64,000 nt of DNA, taken from assembly GCA_000827325.1 (NCBI GenBank), contig KN832883.1, forward strand, positions 696,648 through 760,647, given 5' to 3'. Both the position numbers and the translations under genes were made by a program. Source of the stretch: Oidiodendron maius Zn. Lineage: Eukaryota > Ascomycota > Leotiomycetes > Myxotrichaceae. Positions 46,101-57,602 of this stretch are shown piece by piece (the first letter of the stretch is position 1; each line of letters begins with the position of its first letter). The notes under the pieces were generated by a model. It saw only the letters and a program-made list of their open reading frames with translations, was not told the origin of the DNA and searched no databases.

Positions 46101-48763
46101 AAGCACGATCGGATGGGTGGATCGCATGTCTGCACTGGCCTGAGTCGTGCTTCTCTCGGGTCCATCCTCGAGGACCAGTGTGGTATTACCACCGTGCGCA
46201 CCAAAAGAGTTCACCACGGCAAGTCGCTTCTTTCCCGACGGTCGCGTCCATGGCGTGTTTGATAGGGCTAGGCTGACATTGCGACGTTCAAGGTCTTTGG
46301 GGATGGCAGGGTTGACCTCTGTCTTGATACCGATATGCGCGGGGATCAAGTTCTTCTGGTACACCAGCAGTGCCTTGAGCAGCGAAGAGATACCCGCAGC
46401 GGCCTCGCCGTGCCCGATGTTGCTCTTAACTGCGCCGAGGTAGAGTCGTTGGTCGGGACGGCGGCGTGGCATGGCCGGTGCAAACACGTCCAACACAGAC
46501 TCAGACTCGACCGCATCACCAGCCTGGGTGCCAGTGCCATGCAGCTCTACATATCCCACATCGAGAGGGTTGACGCCAGCACGACGTAGCGCTTGGCGGT
46601 AGTTGTCCTTCTGGGCCCCGGCGTGCGGGTGCGTGATTGATATGGCCTCAGCTGAATGATTTGTGCTGGCCGACAAGACTACTGCAAGAATGTTGTCATT
46701 ATCGGCCTCAGCATCCTCCAGCCGCTTGATAACGACGGATCCGACTCCGTCAGCACGGCAATACCCATCGGCATCCTTGTCCCAGACTTTGCACTGCCCT
46801 GTCTTGGATAGGAAATGGCCGTTGCAAAGGCCAGCGTAGTTGTCTGGGTCCGTGATTACGTTCAGTCCTCCGGCAAGCACAGTATCGGCCTCGCCCGCCC
46901 ACAACGCCGAACAGGCAGCATTCACGGCTGCCAGCCCGCTGGAGCAAGCCGTGTCGATGTTAAAAGACGGGCCCGCGAACTTAAAGAAGTAATTGATCCG
47001 TCCATTAGCAAACGCTCGCTCACCACCGGGCACTGCGTACGTGCTGATATTCTGTGAAGCGTTAAGCTCACGCCAGTCATCGCTGGCTTGCCCATAGAAT
47101 GTGCCAATACGCTCTGATCGAGAAGATGGCGTGCGGCCGGGGACAAGACCTGCCATTTCCATGGCTTCATAGGCTGTAACGAGTGCCAGGCGATGCATTG
47201 GGTCCGTTTGCTCGGCCTGTGATCATGTTAGAATACTAGTAGTACTATATCCCTTCGTCTACTTATGTGGAACATACCTCTCTTGGAGACATGTTAAAGA
47301 AACCGGCATCAAAGAAACCCGGACGGTCCATGAAGTTACCATATGGTGTCTGCGTTGCGTTCTCTACCTTACCCTCCGGGTCAAAATGCGTCTCCAAGTC
47401 GAATCGGTCGGCAGGCACGGTCGTGTGCACATCCCGACCTTGCTCAAGCAGCTCCCAGAAGAGCTCTGGGTCATTTGCGCCACCAGGCATTCGGCAGGCC
47501 ATACCAACGATGGCCAGTTTTGAATCAGCATATGACCGGGGCTGACGAGCACCGTATTCCTCGAGTGACCATGACACCATGTCGAGACGTGAGAGCTCCA
47601 TAGGAGGAAATTCTGCCTCAACGGATGCTAGAATTCCTTTCAGGACGAGAGAGTTACGGAAAGAGTCGACCTGGCAGTGCGCTGCACCAGATACTGCACA
47701 GAGGATGCCGGCTGTAACATTATCAAGGTAGATAGTCCCTGTGAGCAGCTCGGTGCCGATCTCCAGGAACAGCTCGCGGGCCGTAGATGCTGCGAACGGC
47801 TTTCCGGTCTGTGACGAGAGCAGGGGAAGTCGCACTGGTCGTGAGACGGGGATAACAGACTCAGAGCTGTTGATAACAATATCAATGCTTTCCTGGCTGT
47901 ACAGGTGTGCAGCATGGCAGAGGCCGTCATGGACTGGGAGTGGGAGTGACTTGGAGTAACGAAGGACGTGCGAGTGCTGAAAAGCGGCTCTGAGCCGCGA
48001 TGGCGGACCGGTAACGCTGACAGATCCCTTGTCCGCGGCGCTTATGAACACCTTTGTGAGCTCTGGGCTTCCTGTTTCTGCGTTAAACTGTGTCACCTCG
48101 GCCTGAACGGCGTCTTGTGTCATCTCAGTGACAACATGAGCCCAACTCTGAAGTGTACCGTCGGGCTGCGGCGCCTCGAGTTTACGGGAAATATCGTCGA
48201 CATAGACACCCAGTCGGAAAGAGACTCGGACGCTCTCAGGGCCGTTCTTAGCCACGTCTGCTATGCTGGTAGATAGAGCAACAGCTGCACCAGCAAGCAG
48301 TCCAATACTAAGGCCGGCGAGTGTGGCCTTGGATTGGACAAGATCTAATTCAATATCCTCGGCTTCATGATATCTATATGGAGAAAAAGGTTAATACATT
48401 AGTACCTCTCCATTTTGAAAGACTCAGGGTAAGACCATACCCGATAAACATTCCGAGTTCGAGTACGGTAAGTAACGCACTCTCTACGGCTGCTCCAAGC
48501 GCTCCCTGTCGAAAGTCGCCGAATTCTGCCAAGGTCAAGATGGTATCGAAATGAGGCATCAGGTCCTTCAATGGCTGTGGGAGTTTGGATACCTCATCCT
48601 TAAGAACTGATGTCGACTCCTCGAGAAAGGCGGCGAGTAACCGAAATCGCCTATCTTTGCTGTGCCTGAATAGGCGGCGGAACAACTCTTTCAAGTCATC
48701 GTTAGGGAACTCGTTCCCAAAGTATACTAACTTCGCATGAGTCCTTTCAAGACTCTTCTTCAT
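43126..48763 (-). CDS. Non-reducing polyketide synthase SAT-KS-AT-PT-ACP, no TE
   Basis: A four-exon gene (48441..48763, 47278..48373, 44553..47216, 43126..44448; introns 67, 61 and 104 bases) coding for 1801 residues. Domains: SAT (1-about 370; [10 protein letters not shown] with Ser130 where many SATs have Cys), KS (about 380-800; DTACSSG Cys564, HGTGT His699, [10 protein letters not shown] His742), AT (about 925-1230; GHSLGEYAA Ser1019), PT (about 1310-1620; GHKMNNCG His1351, [10 protein letters not shown] Asp1540) and one ACP ([10 protein letters not shown] Ser1761), then stop. There is no thioesterase, Claisen cyclase or reductase. Layout, length and PT motifs resemble atrochrysone carboxylate synthases, which need a separate metallo-beta-lactamase thioesterase; one is at 23.2-24.2 kb. 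It would build an aromatic octaketide or similar in the cytosol. The 5' end faces the prenyltransferase. Confidence 0.92.
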
Positions 48764-49791
48764 CGTGTTGGTTTGACCACAGATCAACCCAGCAGACGTA
48801 CAGACAATAAGTGATGAATTAAACGCAATACAAGACTTTGGATCCAGTATTACATATAGCTTGAGAAGTCGATATAGTGAGTTAAGTACATTTGAAGTCT
48901 GCACTTCTTTCCGAGACTAATTTATATTACAAAAGCCGGTCCTGCCAATTGTTAAATTTCTTACCGATTGTTACTTCTGGTGGGCTTTTGGATAGCTAAT
49001 GGAGTTCATGCGGCTGAGACCTGTGTTGAACTCCTTGCCTTTCAACATGCCACTAACTAATAAGGGAAACAATTATGTCCACCTTCGCCCGCGTATCGTA
49101 TTATAATTAACGTGGCTCTCTCGTGCTGTTATTTTTAGTTACTTTCTCCCTGCTACGGTAGTGTGAATATTGAAACGTTCATGGGTCGAGATTACAGAAA
49201 GTTTGACATAGCGTAGTCTCAATAAAACGTGGCATGCAAAATCCGAACGGTTGAGAAAACCGACGCTAAATTCAATCAACTTTAGGCGCACGGTCTTATC
49301 AATGGAATATAGTGCGAACAATGGCTAATATGTAAAATCCGAGCGACGTGAAGTGTAGAGTGTAGGTGTTGCCCAAAAGCCGAATGCTCCCGAACCATCG
49401 CTTAAATCCACACGGCACACTGACCAGATCCCAGTTACCACACTACCTGTTGCAATGCCAAGTCGGAAGGAATCCTAAAGAACCTATATCAGAGTAGACA
49501 GATAGACATTTCCCGCTGACTCGTAAACTTCCCGTAAAGAGGACGGCAGATGTAAGCTTGCCATAACCTAGAAGCGTAACTCCTACCGATCATATCTTGG
49601 CCGATAAAGAGCAGATGAACGGCGAACCAGGGAGAAATTTAAAGGGACATTCTCGTCTCATTTTCAGTGTCAGGACTATATTGGAGTAGGACCACACTGC
49701 ATTTTGCGATATATCATCACGTCTCACAGCTCAAGTCAAACAACCTAGAAACAATAGCTAGTTGCCTGCGTGGCACAATAACTGGAGCACA
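48764..49791. promoter_or_regulatory. Divergent promoter region, PKS / prenyltransferase
   Basis: 1028 bases between outward-facing starts. The element AAAATCCGA followed by ACG or GCG occurs twice, near 49239 and 49334. No proven binding site; co-regulation of the pair is inferred. Confidence 0.45.
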
Positions 49792-51236
49792 ATGTCGCCA
49801 GTGTATCTCAATGTAAGATAATATTTCCTTTTAGATGGTTATATAAAGCTTCTACTCTGTCAAACTGACAATTCCATCTTCAACAGGGAAAGGCGTCAGG
49901 TATGGATGACCAGCTCCAGGTCTTCAAGGCTCTCACCGCATCCCTTCCCGCTCTAGACGAGCACCAGTCATTCTGGTGGAAAGTCACAGGCCGTCATATG
50001 GCTATAATGATGCACGAGGCGGGTTATTCAGTAGACCGCCAAATTGAATGCTTGCTTTTCCACCGCCTTACGATTGTCCCCAGCCTTGGACCGCGACCTA
50101 CTTCTACAAAACCATGGTTCAAAAGCCGCGTTGGCTCAAGTGCTGGCGACGGTACTCCTATTGGATATAGCTGGAGATGGGGTGTTGGAGGTGCAACGCC
50201 ATATATCCGTAACTTCGTGGAACCAATAGGTGTGCTCACCGGAACACCCGCCGACCCCTTGAATGAAGTCGCGATGAAGGAGTTTCTATGGAAACTAAGT
50301 AAGGTTCTGCCGGAAGCCGACCTGTCTCTCTTCTGGAAGTTTTCACCTTACATCAGGCCAAATTTGACGGATGAAGAGACACGGCAGAAATTTACGAACT
50401 CCGCTATGCTAATGGGTTTGGAAATGAGTCCTGAATCCAACACATTCGATATCATGGGATATTTATACCCGCTAGTTCCTGCACAGATTAGCGAGCTCCT
50501 CGTTAATATCATGCCAAAGGCAATGCGTGCTGCATACGGCGCCGATGTATGTCTCGACTCACTCAATGCCGTCCGCGACTTCTTGGCCACAGACCCAGAC
50601 GGAATTCAGCTCATCCCGCGAGGCACTACGGCTATTGACTGCTGTAAACCACAAGACGCGAGAGTCAAATGTTATGTGGTAACTCGAAATACATGTTTTG
50701 ATCACATCGCTGCTATAATGACGCTTGGTGGGCGCAAATCTGTACCGGCTGAGATGATGGGCCAGCTTCGGAAATTATGGTATGCTCTCAGAGGGGTTGA
50801 TCCCGACTTCCCTACATCAGCCCAACTACCTCCAACTGAGGAAGCAAATGGTGGTGTTGCTGCTAGTCCCTATGGTGCTAGCTTCTATTTTGACATCCAG
50901 CCTGGGCAGCCACTGCCGGGAGTCAAGGCATACTTTGAGGTGGGCAAACATGCCAAGAGCGACATGGCTGCTGCCGAAGCCCTTACCATCTTCCTGGAGA
51001 ACTATGGACGCGGGCGCCATACCGGGGCTTTCTTCAATGTTTTACGCTCTCTGGCGTCTGTTGAAGAGCTGGAGACTCGTCGTGGGGTGCAGGGATTTAT
51101 CTCTGCCGCATTTAAGAGAGGCGAGCTCGATATCACCTCCTACCTTAACCCACAGATTTATGGGAGATTTGATGATATCGCGACCGAATTAGAGAAGTCA
51201 ATGATTGTAAGGCAACGAAGGAGCTTGTTTGAATAA
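49792..51236 (+). CDS. DMATS-type aromatic prenyltransferase
   Basis: A 21-base first exon (49792..49812, MSPVYLN), a 74-base intron and a large exon (49887..51236) code for 456 residues. The fold and motifs are those of the fungal ABBA-type DMATS family: FWWKVTGRHMAIMMHEAGYS at the N-terminus, PIGYSWRWG, DADLSLFW-like EADLSLFWKFSPYI, CYVVTRNTCF, and the C-terminal YFEVGKHAKSD and FISAAFKRGELDITSYLNPQ. Such enzymes transfer a dimethylallyl (or longer) group to an electron-rich aromatic ring, without the Mg-binding DDxxD motif. Placement beside the non-reducing PKS suggests prenylation of its aromatic product; indole substrates are the alternative. The small first exon is inferred from splice sites. 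Confidence 0.9.
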
Positions 51237-52174
51237 ATGATTCGGACGGCAATATTTGGGACAGTTGGGAAGCTACATAGAGTAAGAAGACGATTGTTCC
51301 TGCTTTGGAGTGAGCATGGAGCACCTGGGTGGACATGTGAGTAATTACATGGCGTTATTTTAGATTGAATTTATCGAGGTTTTCTAAGAAGTAATAATTG
51401 AATAGCCTGTTATGAAAGAGTGTATCGATATATGTTCGATATGACTTGACAAGAACACTTGTCATGATTGCTTGTTCCAGAATGAGCCTTTCAACATATA
51501 TATCCTCTCTTCTTAATATGTTTTCGGAAATCTAAAGACGTAATGTAAGCATTGGCTGCGAATTGGGTTACCAGAATCCAAACCGAATGTTGCGGAGCCC
51601 AACGTCATTTCAATAGACTGCAGCAGGTTTCGTTCTCGAATTGCAATCCTTTCAGTCAAAACTAGCCACCAGATCGATCCCCTACCAGCCCATGGACTTT
51701 GTCGTCCCTCCTAGAGAATACACACCCATGACAGATATTACGGTGTAGTTCGGCGATATTCTGTCCCTCCCCGGCTCACAGCAAGCGGATATTCAACCGC
51801 GGTGGCAGAATCCTTTTCCAGCGACAAGGACACAAGAGTGGATGTACCGAAAACCAGAGCCGAAAGCTTTAAGGTTTTTTAATGCGGGGGAAAATCGGAA
51901 TTAATCTAGGAGAGTGAACAATCTTCCATATACAGTTAGAGAATAGAGGGGTAAATTGCCGGACTTAAGAAATTGCTGCTTTAATTGGCAGTGCATTCAA
52001 AAATTGGCTGTGGCTGGACAGAACCATTTCCGAGCATAGCAGCCGGATGGAGAGTTGCAGACGATCTCCAGAAAATTATTTATTAATGTTTACGTACAGT
52101 GTTTACAGCATTGGATTCTGTCTATATAACACGATTACTCTGCTCACGGATGGATACTCTTCGTTGCCGCAGCC
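51237..52174. other. Gene-free stretch
   Basis: No supported gene. Holds the tannase promoter at its right end. Confidence 0.45.
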
Positions 52175-53797
52175 ATGCACACAGCCTTTCTCCTCGTGCT
52201 ACTTTACAGCTTTCGGACCACCGCTTTTGAATGCACCAGATCCTTCTTCATTGGAATTCTCCCTCCCAATACAACAATAACTTCTGTGGTGTCAGTTCCA
52301 GCCGGTGGCTCATTTGCAGATCCATCCCCAGAATTTCCTACAAATGATACTGGTCTTCCTGCTCTCTGTGCCATAAAAGTCAATGTATTATCTTCACCAA
52401 CATCATCCTTTAACTTTGGCCTCTTCCTGCCAGAAGCATGGAATTCTCGATTCATTGGATCCGGAAATGGTGGGTTTGGAGGTGGTATAAACTGGAATGA
52501 TATGGAAACCAACTCACTGTCAGGATTTGCGTCCATGTCCACAGATACTGGTCATCTCTCTGGAGTGGGAGATGCTTCCTGGGCCTTGAATAATCCCGAG
52601 TCCCAAATTGACTGGGGTTTTCGAGCAATGCACGGGAGCGTTGTCCTAGCGAAAGATCTCACGCGACATTATTATGGGGAAGAAATTAAATACTCGTACT
52701 ATTCGGCATGTTCCACCGGAGGGAGACAAGGATTGAAGGAAATTCAAATGTTCCCGGAGGACTTTGATGGTATCCTCGTAGGTGCACCAGCGTGGTGGAC
52801 CACCCATCTCCAGACGTGGAGCTTAGAAATCGGACTTTGGAATCTTCCCCTAGATGGTGCCAATCATATTCCATCTTCACTCTTCCCTGTGATATCCGAC
52901 GAGGTGTTCAAGCAATGTGATTCCCAAGATGGGCTTGCTGACGGCATAATATCTGATCCTGTTGGGTGCAATTTCTTCCTCGAGGCCCTTCTCTGCACGC
53001 CTGCATCCAGCAAGTCCGCCTGTCTAACCGCCTCGCAACTACAAACATTATACAAGATATACAGTGATTGGGTCGACCGTAACGACACATTTGTATTCCC
53101 ACACTTTATGCTTGGCTCTGAAGCACAATATGGAGCTCTTGTGGATACGGACAGTGGCGTTGCCTCCCCTCTTGGAACATCATGGGTGTTGAATTTTTTA
53201 CTTAACTCATCTTCCACAGACTATAACTGGGCGAATTTTGGCTACTCTACCGTTCAACTTGCAGATACTATCAACCCAGGTCAAGCGAATGCGGACGACT
53301 TCGATCTCTCTCCTTTCGCCAGAAGAGGGGGGAAACTGATTCACTATCATGGCTTGAGTGATGGCCTCATACCAACAGGATCCAGCATCTACTTCTACAA
53401 ACAAGTTCTCTCTACCCTCCTTCCAAAAGGCGTCTCAGTCCCCGATTTCTATAGATTCTACCTTGTGCCAGGGATGCAACACTGTTCCGGCTCTGTTGGG
53501 GACGCTCCTTGGTATATAGGAGGTGGCGGCCAGCCTTTTACTCTTGGAACAACGGTACATGGCGTTCCTGGTTTTGAGGACTCAAAACATGACGCACTGC
53601 TAGCTCTGATGCAATGGGTTGAGCACGATATTGCCCCTCAAGAAATTGTGGCTACGAAGTATGTAAACGACTCTGTGGCACTGGGAGTAAGGAGGCAAAG
53701 ACCACTCTGTCCGTTTCCGAGCCAAGCAAAGTACCATGGCCTAGGTAACCCAGATCTGGCCACGAGTTGGGAGTGCCAAGCTTTGGGAACTTTCTAG
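52175..53797 (+). CDS. Secreted tannase / feruloyl esterase
   Basis: A single-exon 540-residue protein of the tannase family (fungal feruloyl esterase B type). Signal peptide MHTAFLLVLLYSFRTTAF. The nucleophile motif ACSTGGRQG places Ser180; the acid is in HYHGLSDGLIP and the base in PGMQHCSG, each with the paired cysteines expected in this family (CS before the Ser and HC at the His). Many Cys and N-glycosylation sequons fit secretion. It hydrolyses ester bonds of gallic- or ferulic-type phenolics. It is probably a plant-biomass enzyme rather than part of the polyketide cluster, although esterases acting on phenolic metabolites are known. The catalytic residues look complete. Confidence 0.9.
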   Translation: MHTAFLLVLLYSFRTTAFECTRSFFIGILPPNTTITSVVSVPAGGSFADPSPEFPTNDTGLPALCAIKVNVLSSPTSSFNFGLFLPEAWNSRFIGSGNGGFGGGINWNDMETNSLSGFASMSTDTGHLSGVGDASWALNNPESQIDWGFRAMHGSVVLAKDLTRHYYGEEIKYSYYSACSTGGRQGLKEIQMFPEDFDGILVGAPAWWTTHLQTWSLEIGLWNLPLDGANHIPSSLFPVISDEVFKQCDSQDGLADGIISDPVGCNFFLEALLCTPASSKSACLTASQLQTLYKIYSDWVDRNDTFVFPHFMLGSEAQYGALVDTDSGVASPLGTSWVLNFLLNSSSTDYNWANFGYSTVQLADTINPGQANADDFDLSPFARRGGKLIHYHGLSDGLIPTGSSIYFYKQVLSTLLPKGVSVPDFYRFYLVPGMQHCSGSVGDAPWYIGGGGQPFTLGTTVHGVPGFEDSKHDALLALMQWVEHDIAPQEIVATKYVNDSVALGVRRQRPLCPFPSQAKYHGLGNPDLATSWECQALGTF

Positions 53798-54008
53798 GTA
53801 ATAATAACAGTCCTATGTATCATAGTATAATTGTCCTAAATTATATTCACATCTTTCTCTACTGTTGATATCTATCAACTATATTGTATCATCTGGGCTA
53901 GTGCATACGGCTTCCATTTAGTAACGTATATCACTTTGAATTAATGAAGAGGACTGGGTAGACGAACTTATAAATTTCTTTCTATCAATCTTTTTAGTAA
54001 AGAAGGTC

Positions 54009-57000
54009 CTATTCAAGAGTATCAAAATTCATCCACATATTATCGCATTGAGTAAAATTTGGCACATCACCACAGCCGACAAGGCTCTCCGAAATCTCCA
54101 TGCTAAACTTTTCGAGAAGCCGCCATGCTGCACGATGGCCATTCTTTAATGCAAATTCCCGAGCTCGGTTATATTGCGTGAGGCCAGTACCAATAATCTG
54201 CGCACCAGAACTGAGGAGAAGCTGCAACATGTCGATACGGCCATGCTCCGCTGCACCTTCAAGTGCAGTTCTTCCACCAATCTTCGCAGGTTCGGCATTT
54301 ATGTTTGCTCCTCGCTGTATGAGGAGCTGTGCGATGCCAACGTATCCACCGATTGCAGCGAATTGAAGTGCAGTTGCACCATATCTGTCAAATGGCGGAG
54401 CATTGACATGCGCCCCGTTATCCAACAGAATGTTGACAATATCTACTCTTCCTCTCTTAGTTGCTAATTGTAAAGGAGTTAATTTAACGCCAGGTTGAAG
54501 ACTTGGATTTGGATTTGCTCCAGCTTCTATCAGCACTTTTATCAGTGCAAAGTTATTCTTATTTATAGCCACTAAGAGTGCTGATTCATCACTGTTGTTA
54601 ATAATATTATTAGGGTCTGCGCCGCCACACAGAAGCATCCTCACAATGCATAAATCATTACTTGTATCCTGTCTAATCGCAGAACACAGGGCAGACTGTC
54701 CACTTATGAGGCAGAAGTGTATTTGCCGAGCTTAGAGGCAAACACAGTATGCCTCCAAACTTTTTGTTGTAAATTGCATTTGGATCTATCCCTTTTGCAA
54801 GGAGAAATTCAATCATGCTGGGATTTTTCAAATTAATTGCATGGTGCAGAGCGCCACACCCGTAGCCTTTAGAGTACCGCTTGTACCGATGCAAACGTGC
54901 CGTAAGGAGGATTTGCACTAGCTCCAAGCTACCAGATATCGCCTCTACAAGCGACCATTCGTCTGAATCAGCACCAAGCTCAAGAAGGTATTGAACTATC
55001 TGCAGATCGTTATTATGACATGCAGCGTTGAGGGCTGTTTGTCCAGAAGCTGCATTTGGCATGTTTATATCAGCACCAGCAGCAAGCAGAATGTTCATTG
55101 CGTTTGTATCTCTCTTCCTCACAGCTATGAAGAGTGCAGTTTCACCATCCATGCCCAATGGGGCGTCAATTTCGGCTCCTGCCTTGATAATGTCTTGTAT
55201 CAGCGGATGATATCCCAAATCGACTGCAGCTGGCAAAACTGAATAGTAGCCTTCGTTGACAGGAGCACCGAAGTCCAAAAGTAGCTTTGCTAATTTTATG
55301 TCTTTCTTGAGTATAGCCGCTAATATCACGTTATTTCCCAATGTCCTATTACTCAAAACACGAGGAGTATCCAGAGGCGCGCCGGCCATGAGGAGCATTT
55401 TCACAATATTATCCCGATCATATGTTATAGCAGCCCACATTGCTGTGTCGAGAGACTCGAGAGAGGGAACTCGATAGTTGGACTCCTTGTCCAGAAGAAA
55501 TTTGAGAATATTCGTATCCCCAGCTTTAATTGCCTCGAAAATGGCATGTTTGAGCTTAGAGGACTTTTCTAACTGAGTTCCGGATTCATTCAGGCTCTGG
55601 ATCAGACTCATGTTCCTGAACTGAATGCTCCCTATAAGGGCAGCTGTCTTACACTTTCCCTTCAATTTTTCGTCCGTTATGTCTAGGAGGAAAGACATCA
55701 GCGCGGGATTGTTCTCAACTGCGCTTTCAATAACTGGTACTGTGACGTAGCCTCCAAATATATGCAGCAAGTTCACGATATCAAGGCCGCAATGATATAC
55801 CGCCTCAACAAAAGCTGATTCAGTGACACGAGCTCCATTTTCCAAAAGTAATTGGATTAATTCGACGCTTTTCCTTCTCATTGCGACATATAGAACAGTA
55901 CTAATTTCTTCAGCGGCCGTATCTATAGCTGCTCCGTTCGGATCAGCTCCAGCATTTAGCAGAATTCGACCCATTTCGATTACATCTGTATCAGGAATAT
56001 GGTCACCATGCGCTACAGCTATGTAGAGCGGATTGGTCATGTAAGTCCTTTTTCTTATCAAAATATTCACGTCGGCACCAGCAGAGACAAGAAGTTCGAC
56101 AAGTTCAACCTGCCCCAACTCCACAGCATTAGCAAGAGGAGATTTTCCGGAGCCAGGGTTGACAACAGCACCAGCATCTAGCAGGATTCGGATAAGCTCA
56201 GGGTCGACATGTACTCTCCCATGCTCGCCATTTTTGCCGCTGTTTTTTAGGACCACCGTTAGGACCGACTCAAGATCTCCATTTCCTATCTCAGAATCAA
56301 CCTTCGCTCCTCCGTCAATTAATGCTTTGACTAGCTTCACATTTTTCATGTCACATGCTTGCATAAGAGACGTGCGGCAGTCTCCCCACTTATTATGGCA
56401 CACCTGTTCGTTGGGATCAATGCCAAAATCCTTCATTTTCTTAACAGTGCTAACATCTTTGGCGTCAATTGCAAGTCGAAATAAATTCTCAGCAAGGGCC
56501 TCGACCGTAGGCCCACCAATTGGTAGAAGGTGTTCTATGATATCGACATTGGATTGGCGTCTTATCCACCTATAAACTTCCTCACTAACTTGCGTAGTTG
56601 ATCCGAGGAGGTTGTTTGAGACCAGGTAGATTGTTAATTGCAAAAAGCGCAGGACTGGAGACGGCTGTCCTTCTGATATTGCCTTGCCTTCAGCTGTCTG
56701 GTTGCGGAGAAAGAAATTTGCAGGTACCAGTGCTTCTATAAAAGCATTAAAAGGCCAGGACAGATCTTCGACGTGCCTTTCAGTCATTATTTTGAGGAGA
56801 GAGGAAGGAATATATTGCGAGAGGTCTATTAAATCTGACCCTCCAATTTCTTGGATGCATAAAAACGGATTCTCTATTGAACTGTATCAGCAGACTCTCC
56901 TTTCCTTTAATTGAAATCTGTCACACCAAGTTAAAACCGTGTTATAGAACAACAGTCTAACGCCTAATGCACTCCCCACGTACCTGTGTAGACAAGCGCG

Positions 57001-57602
57001 GAATTAAAATGCCGAATAGGAAGACAGTCCAACAGTACCAGTCCAGTGCTTGCTGGCGGGTTAACGTAGCACTCATTTCTTGACGTTGATATGGATTTAT
57101 TGAATTTTGGTGATGGTGTGCGTATAATAAAACCCCGAGGAGTTGGCGTCGATTGTCCTATTTCTAATTAGAATCCAAAATTGAGAAACGCTAGTCACTT
57201 ACCTGGTGGAGGAATTCCACTTGCTGCCGATATGGACCCGTAACGCAGTGTCTCTTTCCTTATTTTTTTTGAGCTTATCAGTTTACCATTCAAGACCACC
57301 TCACTCTCTTTTCCCTCTTGTTTTCTTTCTGTGAGTTTCTGAGCTACTATCCTCCATTCTTCTGCTGTTCGGTTCTTTCGAAAGTGCCACTTCTTAAACT
57401 GGAGCTCATATTGTGCTTTTCTTCTCAGTCTTAGCGTCCATAATAAGGATTAAAAAGCCATCATAAATGCTTACGTTGCGTAAAATTGATGCATTGTTGC
57501 CATTTCTTGCGCGACCTCAGCAAGACTTAAGGACTGATCTAGGTACAATGTCCGAAGTATGGATTTGAACGCCTCCCAAGTTACCTCAGTCGTGTGATCC
57601 AT
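54009..57602 (-). CDS. Clr5-domain ankyrin-repeat protein
   Basis: A five-exon gene on the minus strand: 57475..57602, 57203..57423 (acceptor could be 3 bases later), 56984..57157, 54761..56873, 54009..54702. All phases agree and give about 1109 residues. Exons 1-2 encode a Clr5 domain: TWEAFKSILRTLYLDQSLSL, AQEMATMHQFYAT, QYELQFKKWHFRKN. A linker (PTPRGFIIRTPSP) leads to a helical region (ENPFLCIQEIGGSDLIDLSQ) and then more than 15 ankyrin repeats (for example RTSLMQACDMKNVKLVKALI, ADPNGAAI, TALEGAAEHGRIDMLQLLLS). The last intron (54703..54760) restores frame past an apparent stop. Clr5 is a DNA-binding-like fungal domain; such fusions are of unknown function, possibly nuclear. No transmembrane segment. 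Confidence 0.82.

Noticed and set aside
54703-54760. Apparent stop splitting the ankyrin protein into two genes
   Set aside because: A 58-base intron with proper acceptor and matching phase joins the two frames within one ankyrin repeat.
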